42,396 nt of DNA from Spirochaetota bacterium. GTDB taxonomy: Bacteria; Spirochaetota; UBA4802; UBA5550. A program made the translations under genes and the position numbers. A model generated the notes under the pieces. The model was not told the DNA's origin. It saw only the letters and a list, made by a program, of their open reading frames with translations, and did not search any database. The stretch lies in contig QKCL01000056.1 of the NCBI GenBank assembly GCA_003246895.1, positions 1 through 42,396 of the forward strand, given 5' to 3'. Positions 7,908 to 16,951 of this stretch are shown here, piece after piece; position 1 is the first letter of the stretch, and each line of letters opens with the position of its first letter.

Positions 7908-10086
7908 AGATGGTTATTATATTCAGCTTTTCAGCATACACGGCCTCATCCGCCATGAGAATCTTGAAATGGGCAGGGACGCAGACACAGGCGGACAGAT
8001 AAAGTATGTGCTTGAGCTTGCCATCCATCTCTCCCGAATGCCTGGTATTCGCAAGGTTGACCTCATAACAAGGCTCATAGATGACAAAACGGTTTCAGAG
8101 GACTATTCAGAGCCTGTAACTGTACTTAATGAAAAACTCCGCATTGTAAGGATAAGGTGCGGTGGGAAAAAGTACATACGTAAGGAGCTGTTGTGGCCCC
8201 ATCTTCAGGAATTTGTTGACAAGACTATAAAGTTTATCAAGCAGGAGAATGACATGCCCGATCTGGTACACGGTCATTATGCCGATGCAGGATTCGTGGC
8301 CAGGGAACTCTCCGTTATCTTCGGATTGCCGTTTATATTTACCGGGCATTCTCTGGGCAGGGAAAAGTTTGCAAAGCTCCTCAGGGACGGAATGAAAGCC
8401 GAGGATATTCAGAAAAGATACAGGACTGCAGCAAGAATACAGGCTGAGGAGGAGATTCTTGTTCATTCGGATCTTGTTGTCACAAGCACACATCAGGAGA
8501 TTGAGAGGCAGTACGGGATCTATGATAATGGAAGCTATCCGGAATTCATGGTTATTCCTCCGGGTATAGATATTGAGAAATTTTACCCATATTATCATGA
8601 TCTCATGAATGATTTTGTAAGGGATGAAATCCAGATGCATGCACAGGCTTCCGTCATGGGTGAACTGAACAGGTTTTTTATGCAGCCGGATAAACCGCTT
8701 ATTCTTGCACTCTGCAGGCCTGATAAACGGAAAAATATAACGGGACTCATACAGGCCTACGGTGAGGACTATGAACTTCAGGCAATTGCCAATCTTGCAA
8801 TTTTTGCAGGTATCAGAAAGAATATTGATGATAAGGAAGAGAACGAAAGAGATGTCCTCACTCAGATGCTTCTTGAAATGGACAGATATGACCTCTATGG
8901 GAAAATGGCAATTCCCAAGAAACATAATTTCGAATATGAAGTGCCTGAACTCTATAGAATGGCTGCCGCTTCCAAGGGGGTATTTGTAAATGCCGCGCTT
9001 ACAGAACCCTTCGGCCTGACTCTGCTTGAAGCAGGGGCATGCGGCCTGCCGATTGTTGCGACAAATGATGGCGGTCCAAGGGATATAATTAAAAACTGTA
9101 ATAACGGAATCCTTGTTGATCCCCATGATTCAAAGGATATTGCCAGGGCAATAAAAAAAATTCTTGTTCACAGGGAAGTCTGGAATGATTATTCCATAAA
9201 CGGAATATTCAATGTAAGAAAAAATTATACATGGCCATCACATGCTTCCACTTATGAAGATGAAATAAAAAAGATAATAAGAAAGAATAAACATTTAGAT
9301 ATCAGCAGTTCAAAGATAAAGGGAAAAGTTGGAAAGAGGCTTGCCGATCTGAATTACTTCATAATTACGGATATTGATAATACACTTATCGGAGATAATA
9401 ATGATGGTCTGAATGAACTCATTTCGTTTCTGAAAGAAAACAGCTCCAGAATCGGATTTGGTGTAGCAACGGGCAGAACCGTTGATTCAGCTGTTAATTT
9501 TCTGAAAAAGAACAAGCTTCCTGTTCCTGATGTGGTGATCTCATCGGTAGGTTCAGAGATTTATTACGGAGAGGAACTCGTATATGACAGGGGATGGGAT
9601 GCGCACCTTTCCCATAGATGGGACAGGGAAAGAATAATGAAATCACTTGATGATATAGGGAACATTCTCTACCAGGAGGATGAAACCCAGCGCAGGTATA
9701 AGGTCAGTTATTATATGGGGCCCAATTCCGACAAGCTCTCATTGATTGAAGAGAGGCTTAATTCTGAAAAGATAAAGTCCAATCTTATTTATTCACACGA
9801 TCAGTATCTTGACATACTTCCATACAGGGGGTCAAAGGGCAAGGCGGTCAGGTATATAAGCTATAAATGGGAGATACCTCTTGAGAATATTGTTGTCTGC
9901 GGAGATTCCGGCAATGATATTGAGATGTTAAGGGGGGAGACAATGGCAATCGTTGTTGCGAACTGCAGTCATGAACTTGAAAAGCTCAGGGGGCAGAGAA
10001 GAGTCTATTTTTCAAAAGGAGAGTGTTCATCGGGAATTCTTGAGGGACTTCAACACTATGAAATACAGGATAAACTAAACGGATAG
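7897..10086 (+). CDS. Bifunctional sucrose-phosphate synthase / sucrose-phosphate phosphatase
   Basis: The protein has 729 residues. Residues 1-465 are a GT-B glycosyltransferase (GT4). The N-terminal GRDADTGGQIKYVLELA loop is typical of sucrose-phosphate synthase, and the nucleotide-sugar site EPFGLTLLE carries Glu370 and Glu378. Residues 480-725 are a HAD phosphatase of the sucrose-phosphatase type: DxDxT nucleophile (Asp492, Asp494), ATGRT motif, a conserved Lys region, and GDSGNDIEM. All catalytic motifs of both halves look intact, so it should transfer glucose from UDP-glucose (or ADP-glucose) to fructose-6-phosphate and then release sucrose. Fused enzymes of this kind are known in cyanobacteria and some proteobacteria. 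It overlaps the fructokinase gene by 11 bases and is followed 11 bases later by sucrose synthase. Confidence 0.92.
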   Translation: MVSEDGYYIQLFSIHGLIRHENLEMGRDADTGGQIKYVLELAIHLSRMPGIRKVDLITRLIDDKTVSEDYSEPVTVLNEKLRIVRIRCGGKKYIRKELLWPHLQEFVDKTIKFIKQENDMPDLVHGHYADAGFVARELSVIFGLPFIFTGHSLGREKFAKLLRDGMKAEDIQKRYRTAARIQAEEEILVHSDLVVTSTHQEIERQYGIYDNGSYPEFMVIPPGIDIEKFYPYYHDLMNDFVRDEIQMHAQASVMGELNRFFMQPDKPLILALCRPDKRKNITGLIQAYGEDYELQAIANLAIFAGIRKNIDDKEENERDVLTQMLLEMDRYDLYGKMAIPKKHNFEYEVPELYRMAAASKGVFVNAALTEPFGLTLLEAGACGLPIVATNDGGPRDIIKNCNNGILVDPHDSKDIARAIKKILVHREVWNDYSINGIFNVRKNYTWPSHASTYEDEIKKIIRKNKHLDISSSKIKGKVGKRLADLNYFIITDIDNTLIGDNNDGLNELISFLKENSSRIGFGVATGRTVDSAVNFLKKNKLPVPDVVISSVGSEIYYGEELVYDRGWDAHLSHRWDRERIMKSLDDIGNILYQEDETQRRYKVSYYMGPNSDKLSLIEERLNSEKIKSNLIYSHDQYLDILPYRGSKGKAVRYISYKWEIPLENIVVCGDSGNDIEMLRGETMAIVVANCSHELEKLRGQRRVYFSKGECSSGILEGLQHYEIQDKLNG

Positions 10087-10097
10087 ACGGAGGTATA

Positions 10098-12497
10098 ATG
10101 CAGAATATTGAAAAACTAATAGTAAAGGAAGAGATATCTGTATTTAAAAATTTTGTATACTATTTAAGTCTTAACAGGAACGGTATTCTGCTTAGAAATG
10201 ACCTTATTATAATTTTCAAAAAGTTCTGTGAAAAAAACTCTCTTGATGAAAACTTTTATACACGCTCATCCCTGAGGTTATTCATAAATAAAATTCAGGA
10301 ACTGTTTTTTTCCATGGACTACCTGCTTATCATGTACAGGTATGATATAGCCAGATACCGTTTTTTCTGTCTCAGGGTTGACGGAGAAACCATGACTGAA
10401 ATAAAACTTTCAAAATTTCTGAAATACAAGGATCTCATTGTTGACAGGCAGCTCTCTGATGAGAAGAGTCTTGTTATCGATTATATACCCTTCTATAATT
10501 ACACTCCACTGATCAAGGATCCCAAAAAAATAGGCAATGGAACTACCTTCCTGAACCGTTACCTTTCAAGCAGAATATTCAACAATCCTTCGGAGTGGAA
10601 CAGTGAAATATTCCAGTTCATGAAAATGCATAAATATCAGGAAAAGCAGCTTCTCATCAATGGCGTAATTCTTAAGGATTTCAATACTTTCTATGAGGGA
10701 CTCGGGAATATGATTGGAACCCTCAGCCGGATTGGCAGAGATACGCCCTTTTCAGAAATTGAAAAAGATATGAAGAAAAGCGGTTTCGTGGCAGGATGGG
10801 GTAACTGTGCCGGACGAATTGTTGAAACAATGCAGCTGCTCATGGATCTCCTTAACGAGCCCGATGATATCCTTCTTGAAGAGTTTATTTCAAGGGTTCC
10901 AATGCCATTGATTTCAAAGGTTGCAATCATTTCTCCTCATGGATGGTTTGCCCAGGAGAATGTCCTCGGACGTCCCGATACCGGCGGCCAGGTTATCTAC
11001 ATACTTGATCAGGTGAAGGCACTTGAAAAGCATTTAAAAAAGGAGGCTGAACTTTCCGGTCTTAAAGTCATTCCGGCGATAGTTGTACTTACCAGGCTTA
11101 TTCCCGATTCAGAAGGCACAACCTGCAACATAAAAAAAGAAAAGATCTTCGGCACAGAAAACTGTTATATTTTAAGGATTCCATTTCGGGACAGGAATAA
11201 TAACGTTATAAACCAGTGGATTTCCAGATTTGAAATCTGGCCGTACCTTGACAGGTTTGCAGGAGATGCTGCAACTGAACTCACCGGTGAATTCAGGGGA
11301 AGGCCTGATCTCATTATAGGAAATTATTCAGACGGGAATCTTGTTGCCTCCATACTGTCAAGAAAACTTGATGTAATAATGTGTTCTATAGCACATGCAC
11401 TGGAAAAGACCAAATATCTCTTTTCAGACCTTTACTGGAAGAATTTTGAAAAGGACTATAATTTTTCACTGCAGTTTGTTGCGGATATGATATCCATGAA
11501 CAAGTCTGACTTCATAATAGCAAGTACACATCAGGAAATAATAGGCACTGAAGATACCATGGGGCAGTATGAGTCATATCAGTTTTTTACCATGCCCGGA
11601 CTCATGCAGGTGAGTGGCGGGGTTAATCTGTATACTCCGAAATTTAATGTTATTCCTCCCGGTGTGGATGAAAGTATTTACTATCCCTTCTATGAAAGAG
11701 AGAGAAGGGTCAACACAAAGACTGAGGTATGGGAAAAGCGTCTTTTTTACGATCAGAGTGATGATGTTTTCGGACATCTGGATAATCCTGAATTGAAACC
11801 TGTTTTTACCATGGCAAGGTTTGACAGAATTAAAAATATAACGGGACTTATTGAGGCTTTCGGAATGAGCAGTTACCTCCAGGAACGCTGCAATCTTGTC
11901 TTCGCAGCCGGCACAACAAAAGTTGAAAACTCTGGTGACAACGAGGAGCAGGATGAAATTCGAAGGGCATACTCCTTAATTGAAAAGTATAATCTCACTG
12001 GTAAGGTAAGGTGGCTGCCCAGTATAAGCAAAATAGATACAGGGGAAGTTTACAGAATTATTGCAGATAATGGCGGTATCTTTGTTCAGCCTGCACTCTT
12101 TGAGGCTTTCGGCTTAACTATCCTTGAGGCCATGCTTTCCGGACTTCCAACCTTCGGACCAATGTTTGGAGGGCCTCTGGAGATAATCGAAAACGGTAAA
12201 AGCGGTTTCCTGTTAAACACCAGTAAGCCCGAAATGATTTCCGAAGGACTTGAGCTTTTTTATAGGGGAATCGAAAATCGAAGTATTATCTGGGATGATA
12301 TTTCCAGAGCCGGTGTGGAAAGAGTGAGAACTACATTTACCTGGTCCCTTTACAGCGAGAAACTGATACGGCAGACAAAACTTTACGGATTCTGGAGATA
12401 CACAGAAACGGCTGAAGGCAAGATTGAAATTGACCGTTATAATGATATTATATACCATTTTCTTTTCAGGGAAAGGGCAAAACCCCTGTCTCTGTAG
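10098..12497 (+). CDS. Sucrose synthase
   Basis: The protein has 799 residues, the usual length. It has the long N-terminal regulatory region of sucrose synthases (about 1-270), followed by a GT-B catalytic part beginning ISPHGWFAQENVLGRPDTGGQ. Later signatures include the IAHALEKTKY segment, the STHQEI block and the sugar-nucleotide motif FEAFGLTILEA (Glu669, Glu677). The enzyme reversibly converts sucrose plus NDP into NDP-glucose plus fructose, so with the fructokinase and the synthase/phosphatase it closes a sucrose cycle. GGAGGT lies a few bases before the ATG, stronger than at the two upstream genes. The gene after it is convergent, and I see no clear terminator in 12498-12571. Confidence 0.94.
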   Translation: MQNIEKLIVKEEISVFKNFVYYLSLNRNGILLRNDLIIIFKKFCEKNSLDENFYTRSSLRLFINKIQELFFSMDYLLIMYRYDIARYRFFCLRVDGETMTEIKLSKFLKYKDLIVDRQLSDEKSLVIDYIPFYNYTPLIKDPKKIGNGTTFLNRYLSSRIFNNPSEWNSEIFQFMKMHKYQEKQLLINGVILKDFNTFYEGLGNMIGTLSRIGRDTPFSEIEKDMKKSGFVAGWGNCAGRIVETMQLLMDLLNEPDDILLEEFISRVPMPLISKVAIISPHGWFAQENVLGRPDTGGQVIYILDQVKALEKHLKKEAELSGLKVIPAIVVLTRLIPDSEGTTCNIKKEKIFGTENCYILRIPFRDRNNNVINQWISRFEIWPYLDRFAGDAATELTGEFRGRPDLIIGNYSDGNLVASILSRKLDVIMCSIAHALEKTKYLFSDLYWKNFEKDYNFSLQFVADMISMNKSDFIIASTHQEIIGTEDTMGQYESYQFFTMPGLMQVSGGVNLYTPKFNVIPPGVDESIYYPFYERERRVNTKTEVWEKRLFYDQSDDVFGHLDNPELKPVFTMARFDRIKNITGLIEAFGMSSYLQERCNLVFAAGTTKVENSGDNEEQDEIRRAYSLIEKYNLTGKVRWLPSISKIDTGEVYRIIADNGGIFVQPALFEAFGLTILEAMLSGLPTFGPMFGGPLEIIENGKSGFLLNTSKPEMISEGLELFYRGIENRSIIWDDISRAGVERVRTTFTWSLYSEKLIRQTKLYGFWRYTETAEGKIEIDRYNDIIYHFLFRERAKPLSL

Positions 12498-12571
12498 ATT
12501 CTGATTGGTACATGTTATTTTTACCGGTATAAGTTTTTTCAGCGGGCCATACTCTTTCGGTTTACCTGATT

Positions 12572-13546
12572 CTAAAAGTTGTTGAATGAGGTTTTTTCTA
12601 TAAAAGCATCAACATTATCAAGTATATAGGAAATGTTTTTTAACATCTCAAATGGTACTACTTTTATGTTTCTTTCTGCTATTTTTTGAAATGCCATGTA
12701 ACACCAGCTTATTGTTCCAAGCACTACCGTTCCTTCGAAAAGAAATGTCTTAAAGACAAATTCATCGTAGAAAACTTTTCTATCTGAAATACTATGGTAT
12801 ACCCGGAGAAATGAATTTTTTTCATTATCATTGAATACAAGGTATGATCCGTTAAGTCTGTTCGTTGGGGAGATGAAATGTGCAAGATCAAGATAAAAAT
12901 GAGACAAAACAGTTTTTTCCCAGTCAAGCAGGTAACATCTGTCACTATTTATGCTGAAGTCTGAAGATTTTACCTTTCTGTTAACAAGGCATACTTCGTC
13001 ATCCCTGAATATTTCTGAATTATCATTTACAATTTTTTCAGTTTTATCATAAAAATCCAGGAGCACTTTTTTTGCATAAAGATGCCTGCGGGAGATGTCA
13101 GGTACAGTAAAAAGTTTTGAATCATGCAGAAGGTCCAGGATTGTTACAGCTTCGATTCCTTCCGGTTTTTCAATTTTTAGACTGTGGAGCTTTGAAAAAA
13201 GGCCGGCTGCCTTATAGTTATCAAAACCGGGCTGAAGTTCATTTCCAGTAATCAATTCAGAGATGATCATTCCTCCGAGAAAATCTTTATCAAGGAAATA
13301 TGGTGCTGGAGAGATCTGGTTTCCGGCCAGCAATTTAAGTATGTTAAATTCGTATTCTGCACGATTGTTCTGTAAAAAATTTTCATTGGAATATGCCCTT
13401 AAACAATAGGTTCCCGTGTCACTCTGAATTTTAAGATTTGTTCTACCTGATGGAGAATCAAGAAGAGCGGTTTTAACAACATTCCCCGGTATTATATTCT
13501 TTACTGAATATTCCTTAATTTTCTGTGTAATTTTTTCCAGATCCAT
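12572..13546 (-). CDS. APH/CotS-fold protein with degenerate catalytic loop
   Basis: The protein has 324 residues and the order of the aminoglycoside-phosphotransferase (APH) fold: an N-lobe with YCLRAY, a hinge GGMIISELITG (91-101), LFSKLHSL (117-123), and the metal-binding LLDWE (206-210) followed by LDLAHF. At the catalytic loop, where active members read like LVHGDLHPGN, this protein has CLVNRKVKSSDFSI (186-199). The catalytic Asp is replaced by Lys191, the His by Asn189 and the Asn by Asp196. It may be a pseudokinase, a sugar/choline-kinase relative with a changed mechanism, or a binding protein. The ATG is preceded by AGGAA. It is the last gene of a minus-strand group and lies 126 bases after the flavoprotein gene, with no terminator seen between. 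Confidence 0.65.
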   Translation of the reverse strand: MDLEKITQKIKEYSVKNIIPGNVVKTALLDSPSGRTNLKIQSDTGTYCLRAYSNENFLQNNRAEYEFNILKLLAGNQISPAPYFLDKDFLGGMIISELITGNELQPGFDNYKAAGLFSKLHSLKIEKPEGIEAVTILDLLHDSKLFTVPDISRRHLYAKKVLLDFYDKTEKIVNDNSEIFRDDEVCLVNRKVKSSDFSINSDRCYLLDWEKTVLSHFYLDLAHFISPTNRLNGSYLVFNDNEKNSFLRVYHSISDRKVFYDEFVFKTFLFEGTVVLGTISWCYMAFQKIAERNIKVVPFEMLKNISYILDNVDAFIEKTSFNNF

Positions 13547-13672
13547 TAGATTTCCTGTTCAGTGAAATTCATAAACTGCCAAACCGCTGTTCTCTCTGTT
13601 TTATTGAATCTGCCTGACGCAGAATCAATTCATTGTATTCCTGAATAACAAATATATAGTCACTTCCTCGTA

Positions 13673-14779
13673 TTATTTCCAGGACTGGTAATCCTTTATG
13701 AACGCAAGATCTCTTCTGTTCCTGATAAAGTAAGGTATTCTCCCTGCAAATGTAAACCTTTCGGAAGTCAGTACTCCGCTGTTAAAACCTGTGTTGAATA
13801 TGTCAATTCTTCTGTTTTTGGGAATGTATTTTACCAGCTTCCCATGCTTTAAATGACTTATAATATTGTTGTAAACTGTTCTGTTCAGGGATTCCTTTTC
13901 ATAGGTTATTTCTGAAAGGAGAATTCCATCAACCTCAATGCAGCTTCCTACACCGAATATTGATGGATCAGTCCTACTCTGAAGAAAACTGTTAACCAAT
14001 AGTGAACCTTCATTACCAGTTGCCAGGTCCTGTTTTTTCAGAATTTCCGATGGTGCAGTATCTGAACAGTTGATAATAAGGTCGGCTTTGAATTTTGAAC
14101 TGTCAGTGTGAATGGTGCTGCCTGAAATTTTTTTTATATTCAGATTTTCAAGATAAACTATTTCCCTTTTATTTAATTCATTCATAAACCTGTTAACAGT
14201 GTTCTGAGGTTGCCGAGTCTCTGTTCGGGAATTACCAGACAGGGTAATGTGCATGCTCTTGTTGTTCTTGACGGCAAATTCCCTGAGATTGAGTGCATAT
14301 TCCATGGAATGAAATGATCCGCCAATTATAAAAATTTCAGAAGGAGATTTTTCCGGCAGTGACTTTATTGATTTAATCAGTCCTGAAATATTTGATGCGG
14401 GTTTAATATTTATGATATTGTTTTTTCTGCTGCGGAATTCATCTTTTAATCCGGAACCGAGATTAAGAGAAAGAACATCATATCCTATATTACGCCCTTT
14501 TTCTGTTACAATATATTTACTGCTCCAGTTTATCTCCTTCAGCAGGTCTTCGATGAAAATTCCGCCGTTTTTAATGGTCAGTGTTTTTATGTCTATTCGG
14601 CAGTTCTCTTCACTGTATGTTCCTGAAATCAGCCCAGGTATCATCTCGTAAAAGTAGTGAAACCGGTCCGGATTAATAACGGCTATCTCATATCCCATTT
14701 TGATCATTTCCGGAATTTTTTTGATAGTAAATAGATGACCTCTTCCTGCTCCTGCCAGTATAATTCTTTTCTTTATCAC
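13673..14779 (-). CDS. NDH-2-type FAD/NAD(P) oxidoreductase-like protein
   Basis: The protein has 368 residues with a GTG start that overlaps the stop of the upstream gene (GTGA), so the two are translationally coupled. The N-terminus has the FAD dinucleotide motif LAGAGRGHL (8-16) and the 'INPDRFHYFYEMIPGLISGTYSEE..IDI' block shared with NDH-2-like flavoproteins, including those sometimes fused to SelD. The second dinucleotide site is altered (IIGGSFHSMEYA instead of GxGxxGxExA). The usual GD of the C-terminal FAD motif reads FGVGSCIE, with Ser in place of Asp. So the fold is clear, but NAD(P) and FAD binding may be weakened. No membrane helix is evident. The partner and substrate are unknown; coupling to a cyclic-nucleotide protein suggests a signalling or redox-sensing unit. 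Confidence 0.65.
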   Translation of the reverse strand: MIKKRIILAGAGRGHLFTIKKIPEMIKMGYEIAVINPDRFHYFYEMIPGLISGTYSEENCRIDIKTLTIKNGGIFIEDLLKEINWSSKYIVTEKGRNIGYDVLSLNLGSGLKDEFRSRKNNIINIKPASNISGLIKSIKSLPEKSPSEIFIIGGSFHSMEYALNLREFAVKNNKSMHITLSGNSRTETRQPQNTVNRFMNELNKREIVYLENLNIKKISGSTIHTDSSKFKADLIINCSDTAPSEILKKQDLATGNEGSLLVNSFLQSRTDPSIFGVGSCIEVDGILLSEITYEKESLNRTVYNNIISHLKHGKLVKYIPKNRRIDIFNTGFNSGVLTSERFTFAGRIPYFIRNRRDLAFIKDYQSWK

Positions 14780-16683
14780 AGCGACCTTCCCGAAATAAGT
14801 TTTCTTTTCCTGTTTAGTTTTATCAGTGCTTTTTTGGCGGCATTCCGGACAAATTTATCTCCATCTTTTTTGGATACATCGCTAATTCGTTCAGTTATTT
14901 CACCTGGTAGATCATGATAGACCCATAACTGTTCAAGGCTGCTCACGGACAGTAAACGTACAGATTTTTCCCTGTCATTCAGTGATTTCAGTAGATAGGG
15001 TATTGCCTGTGCAGAATCTTTTCCAAGGCCTCCCAGTAGCCGTGCCGCTGTGCTTCTTACTTCGGAAGATTCATCCATGATTGATTTAATTAACAGACCG
15101 ATAATTTCAGATTTATTAATGGCATTAATTTCGCTTAATCCCGAAAGGGCAGAACTTCTCACAGAGCTTTCGCTGCTGTTAAGTTCCTCCCTGAAAAGTG
15201 CGATGCTTTCACCTGTTTCGAGAATATTGATCAGTGATCTGGCCGCATTTCTTCTTATGTTTTTAATCCTGTCACCCAGAAGAAGTTTCAGGTCATCAGC
15301 TGCATTCCTTGCTCTGTGGCCCAATGATCCGAGTTCAATGACTGCCTGGACTCTTGTCATGGGGTCTTCACTGTGAAGGTTCGGTATCAGGGACATTAAT
15401 TCCTTCTCTATTGCCACTGTGTTTTCTGCGCTGTCTATACCTGAAGTTTCTGTAAGGGCACTTTCCGGCCCATGCTGCCTCCGCATGGGAAGAGAAATAT
15501 GGTCTCTCTGTTTGTGTGTTTTTACTGTGGCGGCAAATTCCTTGATATTTGTAATTGTAATGTTGCCAAAATGAAAATTAAGATAGGGGTTATCAGTAAG
15601 TTCATCAATTATTTCATGATTGCTGCTGTAGGGTACTTCATTCATTTCCAGAAGTTCGTCTATTCCAAACTGAAAGGTATGTTTCATTTTGCTTTTCAGA
15701 GAGAAATGTTCCTCAAGAAGCTTGTTTTCCAGGAAAGCGTATAGACGTGTAACGGGTTTTCTGTATGACATGAGGTCAAGCCTCAGGTGATTAAACCACA
15801 GTCTCTGACTAATTGAAATGAATATCTTTTTTACAAGATCCGGTGAAGTTTTTATGAGGAGTTTCAGGTTGTTCCGGTCAACAGGCATGAGTTTAACTCC
15901 CCCTGAACTTATTGCTGTGGCACTTCTTGGAAATCGGGTAAGCAGTGCAAGTTCCCCGAAAATTTCGTCTTCACCAAGTACAGCAAGCATTATCTCCCGC
16001 TCCCTGTTCTGTTTAACAATTTTGACTTTTCCCTGTTTTATGTAGTAAAGCATGTCACCAGGTTCATACTCACAGAAGATTACAGAACCGTCAGGATAGT
16101 AGATGTTATTTTTGTCCTCAACAGGTTCATATCCTGAGGATACCTGTGCTGATGAGATTTCATTGAGAAAATTGTATGATTTGTCAGCGAGTTCATCGTC
16201 GGGGAAGAGCTCAACATATCTGCTGAATATATATTCAGGGATTACTTTTTTTCCCTGTTTCATGTAAAAGAGGCCCAGATTAAAGAGGTTAAGACTGTCT
16301 GGATATATGAGATTAATTGGTTTTATATTAAGCAGCAGTTTATCATAATTCTGAAGCATCATTGAAAATGAACCGAGTATTTTCATGGTCAGGTCCGGGT
16401 TGTCGATGAAATATTTGAAGAAATTGTCTCTTGTCAGTTCAACGAACAAGCAGTCCTCATCGGCAATGGCTGTACAGAGTCTGGGCCTCAGTGAAAAGGC
16501 GGAGATGAATCCGAAAAAATCTCCAGTGGATACACTTCTCATGTCACTGGAAAAAGTTCTGCAGGAACATTCCAGGCGGACTTTTCCGGTCTTTAAGAGG
16601 AAAAGATTTTCACTGTTCTCATCTCCTTCTATATAAATATGAGAACCTTTTTTTAGATGCTTTTCTGTATACCTGCCCGTCAT
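14776..16683 (-). CDS. Tandem cyclic-nucleotide-binding domains with HEAT-repeat C-terminus
   Basis: I use the ATG at 16683 (635 residues, AGGGG upstream); an in-frame GTG at 16716 abuts an AGGAGG and is less likely. The order is CNB1 (about 10-115), a TPR-like linker ('FNLGLFYMKQGK', about 130-170), CNB2 (about 195-310), a charged linker, and HEAT/armadillo-type repeats (about 425-630) with 'VRxxAxxxLG' signatures. CNB2 has a canonical phosphate-binding cassette (FGELALL...PRSAT; Gly243, Glu244, Arg253) and should bind cAMP or cGMP. CNB1 has FFGFISAF...PRLCT, which lacks the Glu, and may not bind nucleotide. No DNA-binding domain is present, so this is not a CRP regulator; HEAT repeats suggest protein contacts. 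A TATAAT box at 16820-16825 may belong to its promoter. Confidence 0.8.
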   Translation of the reverse strand: MTGRYTEKHLKKGSHIYIEGDENSENLFLLKTGKVRLECSCRTFSSDMRSVSTGDFFGFISAFSLRPRLCTAIADEDCLFVELTRDNFFKYFIDNPDLTMKILGSFSMMLQNYDKLLLNIKPINLIYPDSLNLFNLGLFYMKQGKKVIPEYIFSRYVELFPDDELADKSYNFLNEISSAQVSSGYEPVEDKNNIYYPDGSVIFCEYEPGDMLYYIKQGKVKIVKQNREREIMLAVLGEDEIFGELALLTRFPRSATAISSGGVKLMPVDRNNLKLLIKTSPDLVKKIFISISQRLWFNHLRLDLMSYRKPVTRLYAFLENKLLEEHFSLKSKMKHTFQFGIDELLEMNEVPYSSNHEIIDELTDNPYLNFHFGNITITNIKEFAATVKTHKQRDHISLPMRRQHGPESALTETSGIDSAENTVAIEKELMSLIPNLHSEDPMTRVQAVIELGSLGHRARNAADDLKLLLGDRIKNIRRNAARSLINILETGESIALFREELNSSESSVRSSALSGLSEINAINKSEIIGLLIKSIMDESSEVRSTAARLLGGLGKDSAQAIPYLLKSLNDREKSVRLLSVSSLEQLWVYHDLPGEITERISDVSKKDGDKFVRNAAKKALIKLNRKRKLISGRSL

Positions 16684-16900
16684 GGCTGCCCCTGAACTGA
16701 TTATAGTTACCAGCACCTCCTCAAAGCAGTATTTTAAATTATTTCGAAATACTCAATACAGCTTTTATCAGGAACTGTGCCCGTTAACGGATATCCATCT
16801 GGTACTGATTAGACATCCCATTATAATATACAGTATTTGTGCGGAAAGGCATAATATTTTGCAGAGGGAAGATCTGCCGGGAGAGGGCTGTTATGCATAA

Positions 16901-16931
16901 AAAAAGGGGGTACCTCATGGCACCCCTTTTT
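16901..16931 (-). terminator. Rho-independent terminator of the megasynthase gene
   Basis: On the minus strand GGGGTGCC pairs with GGTACCCC across a four-base ATGA loop, inside an A5/T7 frame that ends in a run of T. It begins just after the stop codon region of the 12-kb gene and separates it from the cyclic-nucleotide gene cluster. Confidence 0.8.
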
Positions 16932-16951
16932 AATCTGATTCTCTGTTATTA

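Noticed and set aside
8107-9126. 339-residue minus-strand reading frame
   Set aside because: It lies wholly inside the sucrose-phosphate synthase gene on the opposite strand, with no family pattern; the plus-strand protein has all motifs.
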